The translations under genes were made by a program, and so were the position numbers. Positions 16,501 through 28,589 of a stretch of 64,000 nucleotides of DNA are shown in pieces; position 1 is the stretch's first letter; the number at the start of each line of letters is the position of its first letter. The DNA comes from Globodera rostochiensis (lineage: Eukaryota > Nematoda > Chromadorea > Rhabditida > Heteroderidae). The notes beneath the pieces are model-generated. The model searched no databases and was not told the origin of the DNA. It was given only the letters and a program-made list of their open reading frames with translations. The stretch spans positions 889,388 to 953,387 of the forward strand of contig JAEVLN010000009.1 in the NCBI GenBank assembly GCA_018350325.1, written 5' to 3'.

Positions 16501-17350
16501 TTTGTGAAAATAAAATTGGTGAAAATGAAATGGAAAATGAGCAAATAAATCAAAAATCTTCGAGTTTTAGCACTTTAAAATGCACTGGCAAAGATGAACA
16601 AAATTCAGAGATTAAAAAGGAAAATATAAATGAAGAAATTCTATCTGAAGAATTGCAGAAATTCCATTCATTAAACGGTTTGATTTTTTAATGAAAAAAA
16701 TAATGTGATTTTAACACAAAATTTAGATTTTTGTGACGAATTAATTTTACACGAAATGTACAAAACATTTATTCGCTCACCGTCCAACGAAAAACTGCTC
16801 ATTATTGGGCAAGGCGCAATTATTTTTGAAATAAACCAAAGACTGATAGCGATTGATCAGCTCGAAAGTATTGAAAAACCCGACATAAAAAGTGACACAA
16901 AGTCAATGCTTATTCAAGAATTTGATGCATTAATCGCATATAAAAGTGAAAGTTATTACTCTAAATTGGAAAATTTGGACACAAATTTACCAAAACTTTT
17001 GAAGAAAATATTAAAATATTACAACGAATTTTTACCGACTTTATATGAAATTGACAAAAATAAATTGAAATTTCAAATTCTCATAAAATACTTGGCATAC
17101 GCAATATTAAATTTCGATGAGATTAAAAATGATTGGTCAAAATACGGCAATAAGCAAAAGGGAAAATTGTTCAATTTATTCCATAATCAAATAGAATTAA
17201 ACCATTTTGAAAAGATTAAATTTGGGTGGAAGAAAATGTTTGATCAAATTGAAATCGGTAAGACCAATTCGTATTTTTGACAAATAAAGATACAACTATC
17301 ACCAATTGATTAATCACTCAGGGTCCGGAATGGAATTTGCATATTTTTAG
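10563..17350 (+). CDS. very large secreted helical protein, unrecognised
   Basis: Exon 1 (10563-10626) encodes a signal peptide (MIAIICLFLIFISC). An in-frame upstream ATG at 10509 is also possible. Further exons are 10725-11045, 11114-11384, 11430-about 12039, about 12101-12212, 12667-12793, 12930-13252, 13558-13758, 13825-14285, 14400-14613, 14802-15350, 15506-15802, 15859-16104, 16222-16677, 16727-17257 and 17322-17350, about 1600 residues. Nearly all introns are phase 1, so exons behave as modules. The protein is charged and alpha-helical, without recognised domains. Exon 14 has a Lys-rich stretch (about residues KKAKKTKQRKKKKNKK). The splice pair near 12040-12100 is ambiguous. A stop at 13260 would split it into two genes, but a phase-matched donor at 13253 lets it read on. 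Amino-acid composition resembles the secreted proteins at 55.7-64 kb. Function unknown. Confidence 0.55.
12273..12650. mobile_element. 378-base hAT-like MITE, host of a nested element
   Basis: Ends are facing copies of TAGGnnAGTACGGGAnCGGGAC (22 bases, few mismatches). Flanks are TGCAAAAC (12265-12272) and TGCAAAAT (12651-12658), an 8-base duplication with one change. It lies inside the intron 12213-12666 of the large secreted-protein gene. Without it the intron would be about 70 bases, normal for this window. Confidence 0.75.
12319..12453. mobile_element. 135-base hAT-like MITE nested in another MITE
   Basis: Perfect terminal inverted repeats starting TAGGGTGGCACGGGACCGGGA, flanked by exact 8-base duplications ATTTTTTC (12311-12318 and 12454-12461). 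The interior is rich in CCCGGT motifs. It sits wholly inside the 12273-12650 element, so it inserted later. Confidence 0.8.
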
Positions 17351-17723
17351 GCTTATATGTTTTGAAGAAAACGGTTTAAATAAAATTTTTTGCGGTTGTT
17401 AAAGCTTTTTCGTTCAAGTTTAAAATAGCATATTTTGGGTTCATTCATATTTTTGCAGTTTTGAACAAAAATTTAACACCAAAAAAGATTGATTTCTGCC
17501 GTTTTGAAAAATAATTCAATAAGAAGCTAAAACATGTGAAAAATAAGAGACAAAATGCAGGCTTTATTGAAAACAAAAATATTTGGATAAATTTTTAATA
17601 ATAAATAGAGAAGCACGGCCATAGTAAAAGCAAAATATTATTAGCTAAAACAAAATATTAAAATAAATAAAATCTAAAAATAGTTAAAGAATTTGAATTA
17701 CATATTTTGTTTAAGATAAAGAG

Positions 17724-20555
17724 ATGCACAAACAAAATAAAACAATCGACACGGGCGGCTTTTTGAGTCCAAATTTTGCAAAAATGTCACAACCAATTAA
17801 TGATGCAAATTTTGAAGATGAAGAACATCTTATCAATGTAACAACATTAATATATCAATTTAGACTTAATTTTAATTTTGTCGAAAATAGCACTCCAATT
17901 GACCGCTATAATTCGGAAGTGTCCAGACCGGATTCCGGACTCGAAACATGCCGTTTATATTCATAAATTAAATAATTTGTACCATTTTTAAGACCATAAT
18001 CATTATTAATTAGATTTATGTAATTAATATTAATTTTTTATACAGTTAGAAAACTTTTTGAACAATATTACCATTCGAATGTCACTTGAACCTTCAAAAG
18101 AAGAATTTGATCAAAAAACAATGAGCGCATTACATTCTCTTCAGTGTATCTTTGATGAATGGGTTGGCAAACAATTTCGTTTTTTTATATTTAAATGCAA
18201 AAAAACACTAAAAGCATAGACATTATTACCTAGGACAAATGATCATATTTTGATATTAAGTCTGGCAGGCGAGCCGCCCGCCTGTTGATCACCGGCTCAC
18301 TTTTGTTTGGCACTCATACTTATGATTCGGACATTGATCTGATCTGTGTTGTGCCAGGAAGGGCCATAAAACAATCGGAATTCTTTGACAAACCGGAGAC
18401 GGAATGCCATGAAAACAAATGTTCTGAGGCAAATTTGAACTCATTGTATTGCCGTCTTTGTGAAGTAATTATTTATTTTATTTTAATGTAAATTGATTGT
18501 CTAAATTAATTTAGAATAAAAAAGTGGAAGGGTTGGTGAAACTCACTTATGGCACAATATTTATGCTCAAATTCAAATTTGATGGCATTGATGTTGACCT
18601 TTCATTTGTCACAATTCCCTACCGCAAAAGTTTGCCAGCTGTTCTAAGTGTAGAAATATTGGAAAAATATTTGAACAAATTAAATTCACTTCAAAGCGAC
18701 AAATTCAAAAGGCAAATTCGAGTTTTGTCAGGTAATATTTGAGATACCGTAAATAAACAAAATTTTTGTTTGCAATTTGAAATTAAACATAATTTTATTT
18801 AACATTTTTTTTAAAATTTATTTAAGGGTATTGCTCAACATTATATATTGCAAATTTGATAAAGGATTGTGCCAATAAAGATAAATTGAATTGTCAAACA
18901 AAAGAAAGCCCTGATCACCAAAAACCACAAAACTTCACAAAAATACCCAAAAAATTTCGCCTTATGCTTATGGCACTGAAATTGTGGGCTAAAAGTATGA
19001 GCATTATTAATTAATGTTATTAGTTTTTAATTTATTTAAAAATAATTTTATGCATAATCTTTTCCATATTTAGGTAACTTTATTTATTCAAATAAATTTG
19101 GATACTTTAATGGTGTTATTCTGACCATAATGGCCACAAAGATTGTTTTGCTTTACCCAAACGCATCAATTCTGTTTTTGTTAAAAACATTTTTCTTGAT
19201 TTATGGAAAATGGTAAATTTTTTTTTAATTTTTAATAAACAAAAAATAATTTGAATAGGCCAATGAATGTGCCATTGAAAATAAAATTAAATTCTGAACC
19301 AAATACAAATGGAGAAGAAATAATGCAAATTTACACGCCGACTTTGCCAGAACAAAATGCAGCAAAATTTATTACGCATTCAACAGCAAGAATTATTCGG
19401 GAGAATATGCTTAAAGGTATTTTATAAGAAAACGAAAATGTTTTGTTGATTTTCTTTCATCACTACCGCTAGCCATAAACAGGAAAGAGTGGCTTAGGCC
19501 TAAGCCTAACGAACCCCAAGTCTCTAACTTTTTCTCTGTTAGTTCTAATTCAGTCCAAAAATATTTTTAAAAATCGGAAATAGTTTAAAAGGTCTTTAAA
19601 AATGTTTACTCCTCCATAGACACTCACCGAATATTATAAGAAATCCTTTACATAATGGGGTTCAAACCACCAGTATTTTATTTGGAGAGCAATTTTCCAC
19701 GTTGGAGAGAAATTTTCCGAGAGCAATTCCGAAAAGTGTCGGAGAGCAATTTACCCTAGTCTCAGTGTTTCTAAAATCGCTAATAATTTGTAATGTTGAT
19801 AATAATGTTTAGAAAAATTGAATTATTTTAAAATAAATATTTACATTCTTTATTTAGCATTGAATCAAATCAAAAAGTTGTCTATTCAAGAAAGTGATTG
19901 GTCAATATTGCTAGAGAATTCAGAACAATTCACTGAAAAGGTTGTAAAGAAAAAAATCCTTATTAATACAAAAATTTTATTTTTATAAATAATTTTCTCA
20001 ATATTTAATTTTAATTTTTGTTTACAGTATGAATTCTTTATTCTAATCAATTGTATGTCCGAGGACGAAATTGGAATTAGCAAATTCTGTCAATTTGTTG
20101 AGAGCCGAATTCGTTTACAATTGGTCTATGACATTGACAAAAGAGGAGGAAATGTTGAGGCACAATTGTACCCGGACCTTTTCCAAGAAAGCTGTAAAAT
20201 ACCAAATAAAAAAATGGTTCAAACATTCTTTAGGTAAGTAAAAAAACTGATCAAACAATAAAAGATAGTATTATTTTTAATAATATTTAGTAAGAATTTT
20301 TGCAAAATTTGGCTGGTCGGCGTAAATCCGGACGTATTTTTTGAACACATTAAAAAAGAATTGGTGTTTTTTGATTTGACAATAAAAAGAGCTTACTTAA
20401 AGTATAATCCGATCAGTGATGATGGCGTAAGTGAAAATAAAAGTGTCAATATCAATAAAATATACGCGGAATTTGGAAAATTAAAGTTCGATTTGAAATC
20501 CATTATAATTTTGAAGAAAGAACTCGATGAATTAAATAGGAATACACAAAAATAA
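17724..20555 (+). CDS. poly(A)-polymerase-like nucleotidyltransferase
   Basis: Ten exons in phase: 17724-17837, 18046-18162, 18261-18464, 18515-18731, 18827-18994, 19074-19212, 19259-19416, 19858-19940, 20028-20233 and 20291-20555, giving 556 residues. It matches the canonical nuclear poly(A) polymerase layout. The catalytic loop is TGS followed by DSDIDL (two metal-binding Asp), with a third Asp in GIDVDLSF. The central domain has LKLWAKS and [11 protein letters not shown], then LYPNAS and FFLIYGKW, and the RNA-binding-like domain has TPTLPEQN. These correspond in order to the vertebrate and yeast enzymes. The segment between the first helix and the catalytic loop is about 12 residues shorter than usual, and the Ser/Thr-rich C-terminal tail of nuclear enzymes is missing. 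It probably adds A residues to RNA 3' ends. Whether it is the housekeeping enzyme or a diverged paralogue cannot be told. Confidence 0.88.
19480..19780. repeat. dispersed repeat, intronic
   Basis: This stretch in intron 7 of the poly(A)-polymerase-like gene shares GGCTTAGGCCTAAG, GAGAGCAATTTTCCG and GAGCAATTTACC with 37540-37700. The order is similar, so both appear to be copies of one dispersed repeat. Confidence 0.5.
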
Positions 20556-21043
20556 ATATTGTATAGAAATAATAACCTGAATAAAAAGACATCAATTAAA
20601 CACATAACATATTTTAGTTCATTAGCACTAATTGTTTAACAATATGTTCTCATTATCTCCATACTTTCAATCAATTGCATTTAAACACATAAAGAGAAGT
20701 TTTCTCCACGTACCAATCGCCCAAGGCACTGAATTAATTGTTTTTGTTATATTGCGGTTAAAATTTAAAAGAATTGATAATGATTTAACTAGCTGCCATA
20801 AATTTAACTAATTAAATTTTAAAAACTATAAAAAATCCTATAAAAATAAAATAAGAAAAATCAGTTTATTCTTCCGTACATATATAAAATTCAATTGCAA
20901 CATAATATGAAAATGATCAATTGGCTGATCGATCGCATTTAAGGGATAAAAATCATTAAAGTGTATGGACAGATCATTAGCCAATCTGGGATGGAAAGTC
21001 GGCTTTGGCTTTTGGCCCAACCCCAAGCCAACGGACAAAATAT

Positions 21044-21590
21044 TTAATTGATGCACGAAGTTGACTCATCGTGGAACTTTAACTGCATATTCATTGTACC
21101 GGCATCGAACCATTTCTGCACGGCACTGCTCCGTGTGATGTAATCACTTGGAATGCCAAAATCCGCCTTGCGTTGGCATGGAAGCATTCCACGATCACAG
21201 TCGTGGTATACTGTAAAATTGAGTCAGTTTTTTATAAAATTAAATTAATTTTTTTTAAAAATCCACAACTTTTCATGTGCACATTCATGCCGAATAGCGC
21301 ACCAACACCGCCATCCAACGCAAAATTGCCAAGAGAGTCCGTTTTCACGTCCGCCAACTGATCATCGCGGCCTATTGGAAAAGATTTTTATGTAAATAAT
21401 TATTTTAGTTTATTTTATATGTTTTACCAATTCGATTTTTGTTCCACAGCTTTACTTTGGTATTTGACAGCGGTTTGTCTCCGCACATTAAACGGCCCCG
21501 AATGCCAACCGATTGTTGTCGGAACGCGTCGGCAAAGAATAATGCAAGCGCGGAGAGCAACAGAACGATCAACGAAAATTTAAAATGCAT
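21044..21590 (-). CDS. transthyretin-like secreted protein (nematode TTL family)
   Basis: Three exons: 21590-21428, 21371-21270 and 21210-21044, 143 residues. A signal peptide ([22 protein letters not shown]) precedes the TTL fold: [22 protein letters not shown], then [11 protein letters not shown], and the family hallmark [16 protein letters not shown] created across the second splice. Two cysteines of the mature core are in place. TTL proteins are abundant extracellular nematode proteins, and one C. elegans member bridges apoptotic cells. The exact role here is unknown. Length and splice phases are ordinary for the family. Confidence 0.92.
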
Positions 21591-22374
21591 TTTGCCCTGA
21601 GGGATTGTCTGGAAAAGTGTTGTTTATCATTCAATCTCAAGTGTTAATCGCCGCCCTCTAAGGATTTACAAATTTGAAAAGCTATTTCATAAAGATGCTC
21701 TATGCTGACGCTCAAATTTCAAATATATGTACGCCGGATGTGCTTTTAACAAAAATGGTCTGATAAAATTAAATCTAAGAATATAAAAATCGGAAAGTTT
21801 TCGGGCAGACATTTTTATTGGATCAAAAGTGTCGATTAATGTAATAAAAGTAAAAAATATATTTTAAAATTTATTAATGAAGAATTTACTTTACTGGCAG
21901 ATTTGAAAGGTTTATCTTTTTGTTGCTCTTTGGTGTTTTATTAAGTGTCGGTTGGTTGGTGAGGATTTGCTCCGATGCTCGGGCTTTTATAAAGTGTAAA
22001 TATTTTTACCGTGAAAAGGGAAATGTGGGGGGGGGGGGGGGGGAAATAATGACATCGATAAGAAGAAAGGCCAAGGCATTAAAAAAATTTTTCGAATTTG
22101 TTTACACAGAAAACGGAAAGAAAATCGGGGTGAGTCATTGGGAAGAAAATGGTGAAATTTAAGACAAAATTATTTTTCATTGAATTTTAATAAATTGATG
22201 ATGAGTCACCAATTGTTTTTAATAATCTGATTTCAAATAAAATTTAAAGAATCAAAAATTTAATCCCTTTTTGTTTGTATTTTCAAACAAACCAAAAAAC
22301 CCCTAAAAAGATCCAAAAAGTATCCTTAAAATTTATGCATAGGGGCGAATAAGGTCCGCCCGGCATAAATTAAC
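21591..22374. other. upstream region of the TTL gene; G-run
   Basis: No supported gene. An 18-base G run lies at 22028-22045. Open frames read through it on the plus strand but have no ATG start or splice support. Confidence 0.4.
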
Positions 22375-23023
22375 CAGAGGTCGCATCTGTCCTTATTTAT
22401 AAGATTGGTCCTTATTTTAGGGGTGCCAATCTTATAAATTAAAAATGTCCTTATTTGTAAGATTTGTCCTTATTTGAGGCCTCCGTCCTTATTTTGTACT
22501 TATTTTTCGAATTTGTGAAGATTTTCATAATATTTTGATTCAATTTTCAAAATGAGAAAATTTCGAAGCGAATAGGACCAATTTTCTCACCAAATTGAGA
22601 CGAAATTTCAAAAATTTTCTCGGCGGCGCCTATCGGCACCGCCGACCCCCTCCCAGAACCCAAAAAACTTCAAAAAAAGTACCGCATTTTTTAAATGTTG
22701 GTTCCAAATTCCTTAACAAATTGAGTCAATCAAAAATTTTCTCGGCGGCGCCTATCGGCACCGCCGGACCCTCCCTCCCACTAAAGCAAAATCCACAAAA
22801 AAAAAATTGCATTTTTGAAAATCGAAAATCGGCAACATTTTCAAAAAAATCCATGGGAGCAATTTTGGGGAAAATTGTTGGTGGAGAGAATATGATTAAA
22901 AAGTAAAAAAAAACATTTTGCTGCATTTTTGAACATTTTGTAAAATGTCCTTATTTCGGACCCCAAAATCTTATTTTTTGCCCTTGATGTCCTTATTTTT
23001 GAAAATTATCGATGCGACCCCTG
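22375..23023. mobile_element. hAT-like non-autonomous element (about 650 bases)
   Basis: Ends are CAGAGGTCGCATC and GATGCGACCCCTG, inverted with one mismatch. Flanks AAATTAAC and AATTAAAC are similar but not identical, so the target duplication is imperfect or decayed. The interior has repeated GTCCTTATTT blocks and two copies of a GC-rich hairpin (22621-22644 and 22743-22766). No transposase is seen. Confidence 0.6.
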
Positions 23024-23106
23024 AATTAAACATTTTTATAGTTAATAATTTATTAAGTTTAATTGTATAGTTTTCAATTAAATACATAATAGAGAATTTT
23101 TTGTTC

Positions 23107-25524
23107 TTAACAAAATAGAAGCCAAAAAATCAGCACAGTTTCGATAGCCAAAATGCAACGGACGACGAATTGAAGCTGACAAAGCCCAGACACCGAGGAG
23201 GGGCGAATGCGCTTGACAAACTTAATTGAAACAACTTAATTAACAACAAAAATATTATAATTTTAATAAATAATTGCCTGTGGCAAAATTCCATTGCTAT
23301 CGCCCGAAGGGTTACCATCACAGGATTTTTGTTGTTCCATTCGATCGGACTCTACCGCATACCAAACTCGAAAGATTAGCATTAACACAAGTTGCAAGAG
23401 GAGAAATCGAGACAAATTAACTGAATTTATATTTAAGTATTATTCATTTTAATAATTTAATTCCTCCTTAAAAAAGGATTAAATACAATTTTTGTATATA
23501 TACCGCAGAACGGCTCTGAATCAAAATCGGCGGGCAATGCTTGCATCATACGATCATTTTGCAAGAGCATAAGAATAAGACAAACGATCGTTAAATTGGA
23601 AACATTTTTATTTTTATTTTAATTTTAATTAAATTTTATTTTAATAACCAGCCAAAGCAGTGACCGCCGCGCATTTGATTCAGTCATGGCAACAAACGCC
23701 AGTCTTAAAGATTGTGCACAATTAAATTAATTACTAAAGAATTTTCATTTTTAATTATTATTAATTACGAGAACAATTTTTTTTGCATAAGCAAAAATTG
23801 TTTTTAACACTTAAAATAATATTTGAATACTATTTGAACATTTACACAGTAATGCAAAAAATTGGCATTGATACGGTGGCCGTGTACACTCCCCCAATGT
23901 GTCGTTGTAGACGAATTTCATAACGCAGTACCGTGTTGGCAATGTTCGAAAAAATGGCTGCCCTAAATGGAATGTAAATTTAAAATTGTCTAAAATTATC
24001 AAGATTATTCATTACCACAAAATATTGTATGTTTATTGCATTATCTAATTGATTACACGCTCTCGTTGACGGTGAAAAATTGTCCATAAGCAAAAAATCG
24101 TTGCACATTCATTCCGATCAAATTGAATCCACCAAAAATTTCAAATAATTAAATAATTTTTACAAATTCTGATCAGAAACCGGCCATTGTGGTGTTTAAA
24201 ATATTTGATCGGTCTTCGTTGACACTTTGCTCGCTGAATCCGATGGAGCCTTGGAGAGACTCTTTGGAGTACATTGCTGAAGAGGTCGTAAAAGTGACCC
24301 TAAAAACGAAAATATAAAAAAATATTTAAACCAAAAATTTTGAACCTCGCAGCTGGGTAGGCTGGTGTAAAAAGGAAAATGAAGCATGTCTAAAATATTA
24401 AAAAAAATGTATATGTTTAAAATCTAAAAAGATTTTTTGGGCAAAATTTTTTTCATAATTCATAATTTGATCAAACAAATAAATTTTAAAAGTATTTAAT
24501 GCACAAATATGACAATTCCCAAATAACATGGAACAAACATCAATTTTTGGCTTCAAAAAATATAATCAAACAAAAATTATGGACCTGATTATCGTATGGA
24601 TAATTCTTCAAATCTATTCGGCACGCGGCCTTGATGCTGACGCTCAGTTCTGCTATGATCAATCCCGACGATTTCAGCTAAATTTACAGCATAATGTATC
24701 CATTAATATACATATTTCCTATTACTGTGTAAATGCCGTTGTGAAACATTAAAATTTGGCGTGATGGCATTGTTCTAAATTGATTTTAAATAAAAACAAA
24801 ATTTAATTTGTCCCTTACATCCCTTTGATGACTATGTCTGGCCACCAAAAGCGGGTCAAGTCGAACCCGGTGAATGCCAAACTTCCGAGTTGGCCAAAAT
24901 CCTCAGCTTCCCAAATCAACCGTTCATCGCGCCACATCTTTATTTTTAAATAGAATATGTTTTTTTAATCTTTTTTTCAAACCATCATTAATGTTCCATG
25001 GAAGTTTAGCGTTTGTTCAAAGTCATTCTAAACATTTTTTAACTATAAAAATTGATCCATAATTATCAAACCAATTCTTCAATATGGTCCACGACCAACA
25101 AACTTTGTATCTGAAAATATTTATTAGTATAAATATTTATTTTTGTTGATCGGGTCTGGTCTGTTTTTATGAAAATGAATCTGATCAGCATAATCAATTT
25201 CCCCATTTTTACCTCAACAGGCCCTCCGTTTTTTGCACTCGGTGGCACAGTCCTGTCATATCCAACAAATAATTTTGGCACCAAATCGTGCATTTGTCTG
25301 TCAGGGGAAGTATTTATCATAAAATTTTACATTTTTTTTTGTTGGAATTACGAATTAATTTTGGCCATGTCCTGGTCCAACTCCTTGGGCCCCATTGGCA
25401 AGGTCAAAATTGAGAACAGATTCATTGCTGTGGACACGGCAGAAGCTGGACTGACTCCCATTACAATTGAATAAAAATAACGCAATATTAAAAATATTAA
25501 ATACACTTTTATTTTATTGATCAT
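23107..25524 (-). CDS. Cys-loop ligand-gated ion channel subunit (possibly damaged)
   Basis: Exons: 25524-25352 (signal peptide), 25297-25213, 25110-25072, 25027-24983, 24937-24819, 24774-24726, 24677-24585, 24389-24346, 24299-24181, 24129-24057, 23962-23846, 23703-23649, about 23597-23504, 23366-23316 and 23234-23107. The extracellular domain has the usual order: LVPKLFVGYDRTVPPS, MWRDERLIWE, RFWWPDIV, and a canonical C-x13-C loop (CRIDLKNYPYDNQTC) formed across a splice. TM1 follows RYEIRLQRHIGG, a later TM lies before MMQALPADFD, and TM4 is near the C-terminus (CILAIETVLIFWLLFC). The TM2 pore region could not be defined. Two introns (before 24129 and before 23597) lack an AG acceptor although reading frame and homology demand a join. 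The ligand is unknown, and the gene may be decaying. Confidence 0.75.
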
Positions 25525-25799
25525 TAAATTAGACACGTGAAATGACAAAATAATAAGTATTAATTCGCACAAATTACTGGGATGAAAATCTGTTATGCAT
25601 ATAAACAAATGATTATTTACATCGATTAATGGATGGATCAAATTTCAACCAAAAAGTTCCGAGGTGAAAATAATTTTGATTGCAATAAACATTTAAATTA
25701 CTTCAAAATTCAGTTCGTGATTCGTAAAAGATGAACGAATATTAAATATGTAAGAAAAGCCTCACAAATAGTCAATTATTAAAAAATGGAAGAATCACT

Positions 25800-26325
25800 A
25801 AATTGCTAAACAAGATTCCCCCCCCCCCCCCCTCTCAACTCTTGGTTGAATTGTTTCACTTCCGTTTCATTTTGAAATCGAAGTCCAATTCTTTATCCTC
25901 GGGCGTAAATGATTCAAAAGCAAGATCAAATTCGTTTTATTACTCAAGAGTTTGGAAACTTGTTCGTGCACCTCATCAGTTTATTTCAAAATAATTCATT
26001 TTTTGCTTTTTCTTTAAAATTAATCAAAAAAGCACAATGCATCTTCGATAGTCGTCAGGTAATTATAAAATATGATTGATTTTATTTCACGGATTGTTAC
26101 TTTAAGACGTCCAAAAATCAATGTTGTGGGGATTTTTTGAATTTTTTAATGAAAAAATGCCAAAAAATATGTTCAAAATCCTAGAATGCTTTAAATTTTA
26201 ACTTATCCAAGGGGGCCGGGATTCCTGCCTAAAGATTCTGTAAGCCCAAACATTTCATAGGCAAGACAGACCATCTGCTCCCGCCAACTTGGAAGGTTTT
26301 TTCGAACTCTTTCGCTTCCGAATTG
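25800..26325. other. intergenic, no gene seen
   Basis: Contains a 13-base C run at about 25820-25832. The minus strand near 26333-26230 has a short frame starting MDF that belongs to the inverted duplication described separately. Confidence 0.4.
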
Positions 26326-27179
26326 AAGTCCATAATTGTTTAAAAATCAATTTAAACTATGCTGAATTTAAGTGTGATATTTTTGTGTTTTTTTAATGTC
26401 AATAGCAACAAATATATATATTTCTGTCAAGGTCTTCTCAATTGGACCTTTTGGAGTTTAAAAAGCCACCATTTATAAAAGGTTAATTTCCCTCTGGCAA
26501 ATTCAGCTTTTCATACCCAACGGTAATAATATAAGCAGCACTCAAACACTAACCGGTGTTAATTTCCATATGCCATCCGACTAGAAATTTTCATTATGTC
26601 GCAAATTACAAGAACGCGCGCATGTTTGATAGTCATATTGTTGATTTACGGATTGTCTTTAATTGCAAATCTTGAACCAAACTCAAAACTTCCGGATTTT
26701 CCAAGAATCGCGGGTTTTCCAAGAATCGCTCTTTTACTATCTGACCAAATTAAACTTTTATCTAAACAAAAGAATTATTTCAAACTGTCTGGTTACGTTT
26801 AAAATTCACGTAAAAAAAGAACGAAAATTTGTCATTGTTTTAATCTGAAAAAGTAAAATGCCAGAAAATGTTTTTGCAATAACATGCGCGCGTTCTTGTA
26901 ATTTGCGATATAATGAAATTTAATTTTTTAGTCGGATGGCATATGGAAATTAACACCGGTTAGTGTTTGAGTGCTGCTTATATTACCGTTGGGTATGAAA
27001 AGCTGAATTTGCCAGAGGGAAATTAACCTTTTAAAATGTTGGCTTTAAAATCTCCAACAATTTAATTTATCAAATTGAGAAGACCTTGACAGAAAATTAT
27101 ATATTTTGTTTTATATTAACATTAAAAAACACAAAAATATCACAATTAAATTCAGCATAGTTTATAAACAATTATGGAC
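26326..27179. repeat. large inverted duplication upstream of the chemoreceptor
   Basis: The left arm (about 26326-26624) and right arm (about 26883-27179) are reverse complements over about 300 bases with modest divergence, separated by about 260 bases. The right arm is the chemoreceptor's upstream region and first codons. The left arm reproduces the start of its first exon on the minus strand: MDF followed by NSEAK, compared with MDFVDWSNSEAK in the real gene. It then runs into a stop at about 26230. Confidence 0.8.
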
Positions 27180-28589
27180 TTTGTCGACTGGTCCAATTCT
27201 GAAGCGAAAACGTTCATTTACATTGCCATTTGTCTGTGCACTCCATCGGTTGTGCTTTATATAGCCGAAATTGTCACCGTCATTCGGCACCAAAAATACC
27301 ATAACTCTTTTAATGCCCTTTTTGTTATTCGAGCGATTACGGTAAGTATATTTTTTTAAATATTATTTATTGCTATTTATATTCTATGTTTTATGGTTTA
27401 GGATTTACTGTACTTATTGGACATGTTCTACTCCTACAGACTCCCATATATTCTCGGCGGCGTACTGTTCCCGCTTTATTCTCTGCTGCCGAATTGGATG
27501 CTCGCTTTGGCCACATTTCTTGGCGGATACACTTTTGAGGCCAACAATTTGGCCACAATTTTCATTCTTTTAAACCGTTTGAGTGCAATTGCAATTCCGC
27601 TGAAACATGAGAAGGTTGGAATGCGCGGGGTGGACGGGAAGGATCCGGCAGGGTCTTGGGAGGGACGCAAAATTCGAAAATTCCCAAGTCGGCATGCTTT
27701 TTTTAATTTAATAATTTTTGGATAAAAAACAATATTTATTTATATAAATAATATTAATATTAACAGTTATGGCAAAAATTTCTTCCTTCAATTACATTTA
27801 TTGTATACGCTTCTCCGATTATCACCCGTTGGCCGGCATTCAAAATGGATGCCCAGCTGTTGATATTGGACGCTAATTCAACCAGCTTCACCCTTTCTGA
27901 AGCTGGAGAGGTAATTTATTTAAATTAAATGAGAATATTGGCCGAAACCGTTGAGATCAAAGTCCTGCTGATTTTTGGAAAATACCTAAGTAGAGTTGCT
28001 CCCCACCCTCAGGAGGGCTGAAATGTTCGCGGGTCTTTCTAGGCTAAAAGCATTTTACATAATGACCTTTAATAGATTAAAAATTATCATTAATACTTGC
28101 CTTAAGGCTCCTTATAATATGCATTTCCTCATTTTAAATGCCATTCTCTCCGTCATTTTCATGACGTTATGCGTTTTGATAAACATTGGCACGTTGGTGG
28201 CGTACAAAAGGCACGTGAAGAAGCGAGCCTTAAACAAGGAAAACGGCACCGACGAAATTGAGCGAAAGCTGTTGGTCTACTCGGTGGCAACTTTTTTCGG
28301 GCACGCGCTTGTCTCATGCTTATTTGTAAGTGTTTTTTGAAAATATTTTTCTTATCAATTTAATCATCAAATTTTAAAAAAAATCCATCAGATCAGTGTT
28401 CTCACGACTACACTAATTCATATGCCGAAAGTGACGACAGCATTGCTCGCCTTCTCTCCAGTTGTACTCGACATCTGCACTGTGGTGTTGTCCAGCTGGT
28501 TACTGTTGTGGGCCAGCGGCACATTTCGTCAACAGTTGATCAATGATTTTGGCATTATGCGTTATTCTTCATCGATCAGCGCGGGCTGA
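27174..28589 (+). CDS. nematode serpentine (7TM) chemoreceptor, Srg/Srv-like
   Basis: Five phase-0 exons: 27174-27341, 27402-27614, 27767-27910, 28107-28325 and 28392-28589, 313 residues. Hydrophobic helices alternate with short loops over the whole length. The third helix region ends LLNRLSAIAIPLKHEK, the position where Srg/Srv receptors have an NR...P motif. A basic loop (YKRHVKKRALNKE) precedes helix 6. Such receptors act at the surface of chemosensory cilia. Family placement rests on overall pattern and is not certain to subfamily. The region upstream is duplicated in inverted orientation. Confidence 0.8.

Noticed and set aside
22028..22162. Open frame through an 18-base G run as a gene
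   Set aside because: No start, no splice partner, low-complexity composition.
23811..24002. Alternative frame rich in Cys and Pro
   Set aside because: The overlapping frame gives the pre-TM1 motif of Cys-loop receptors and fits the splice phases.
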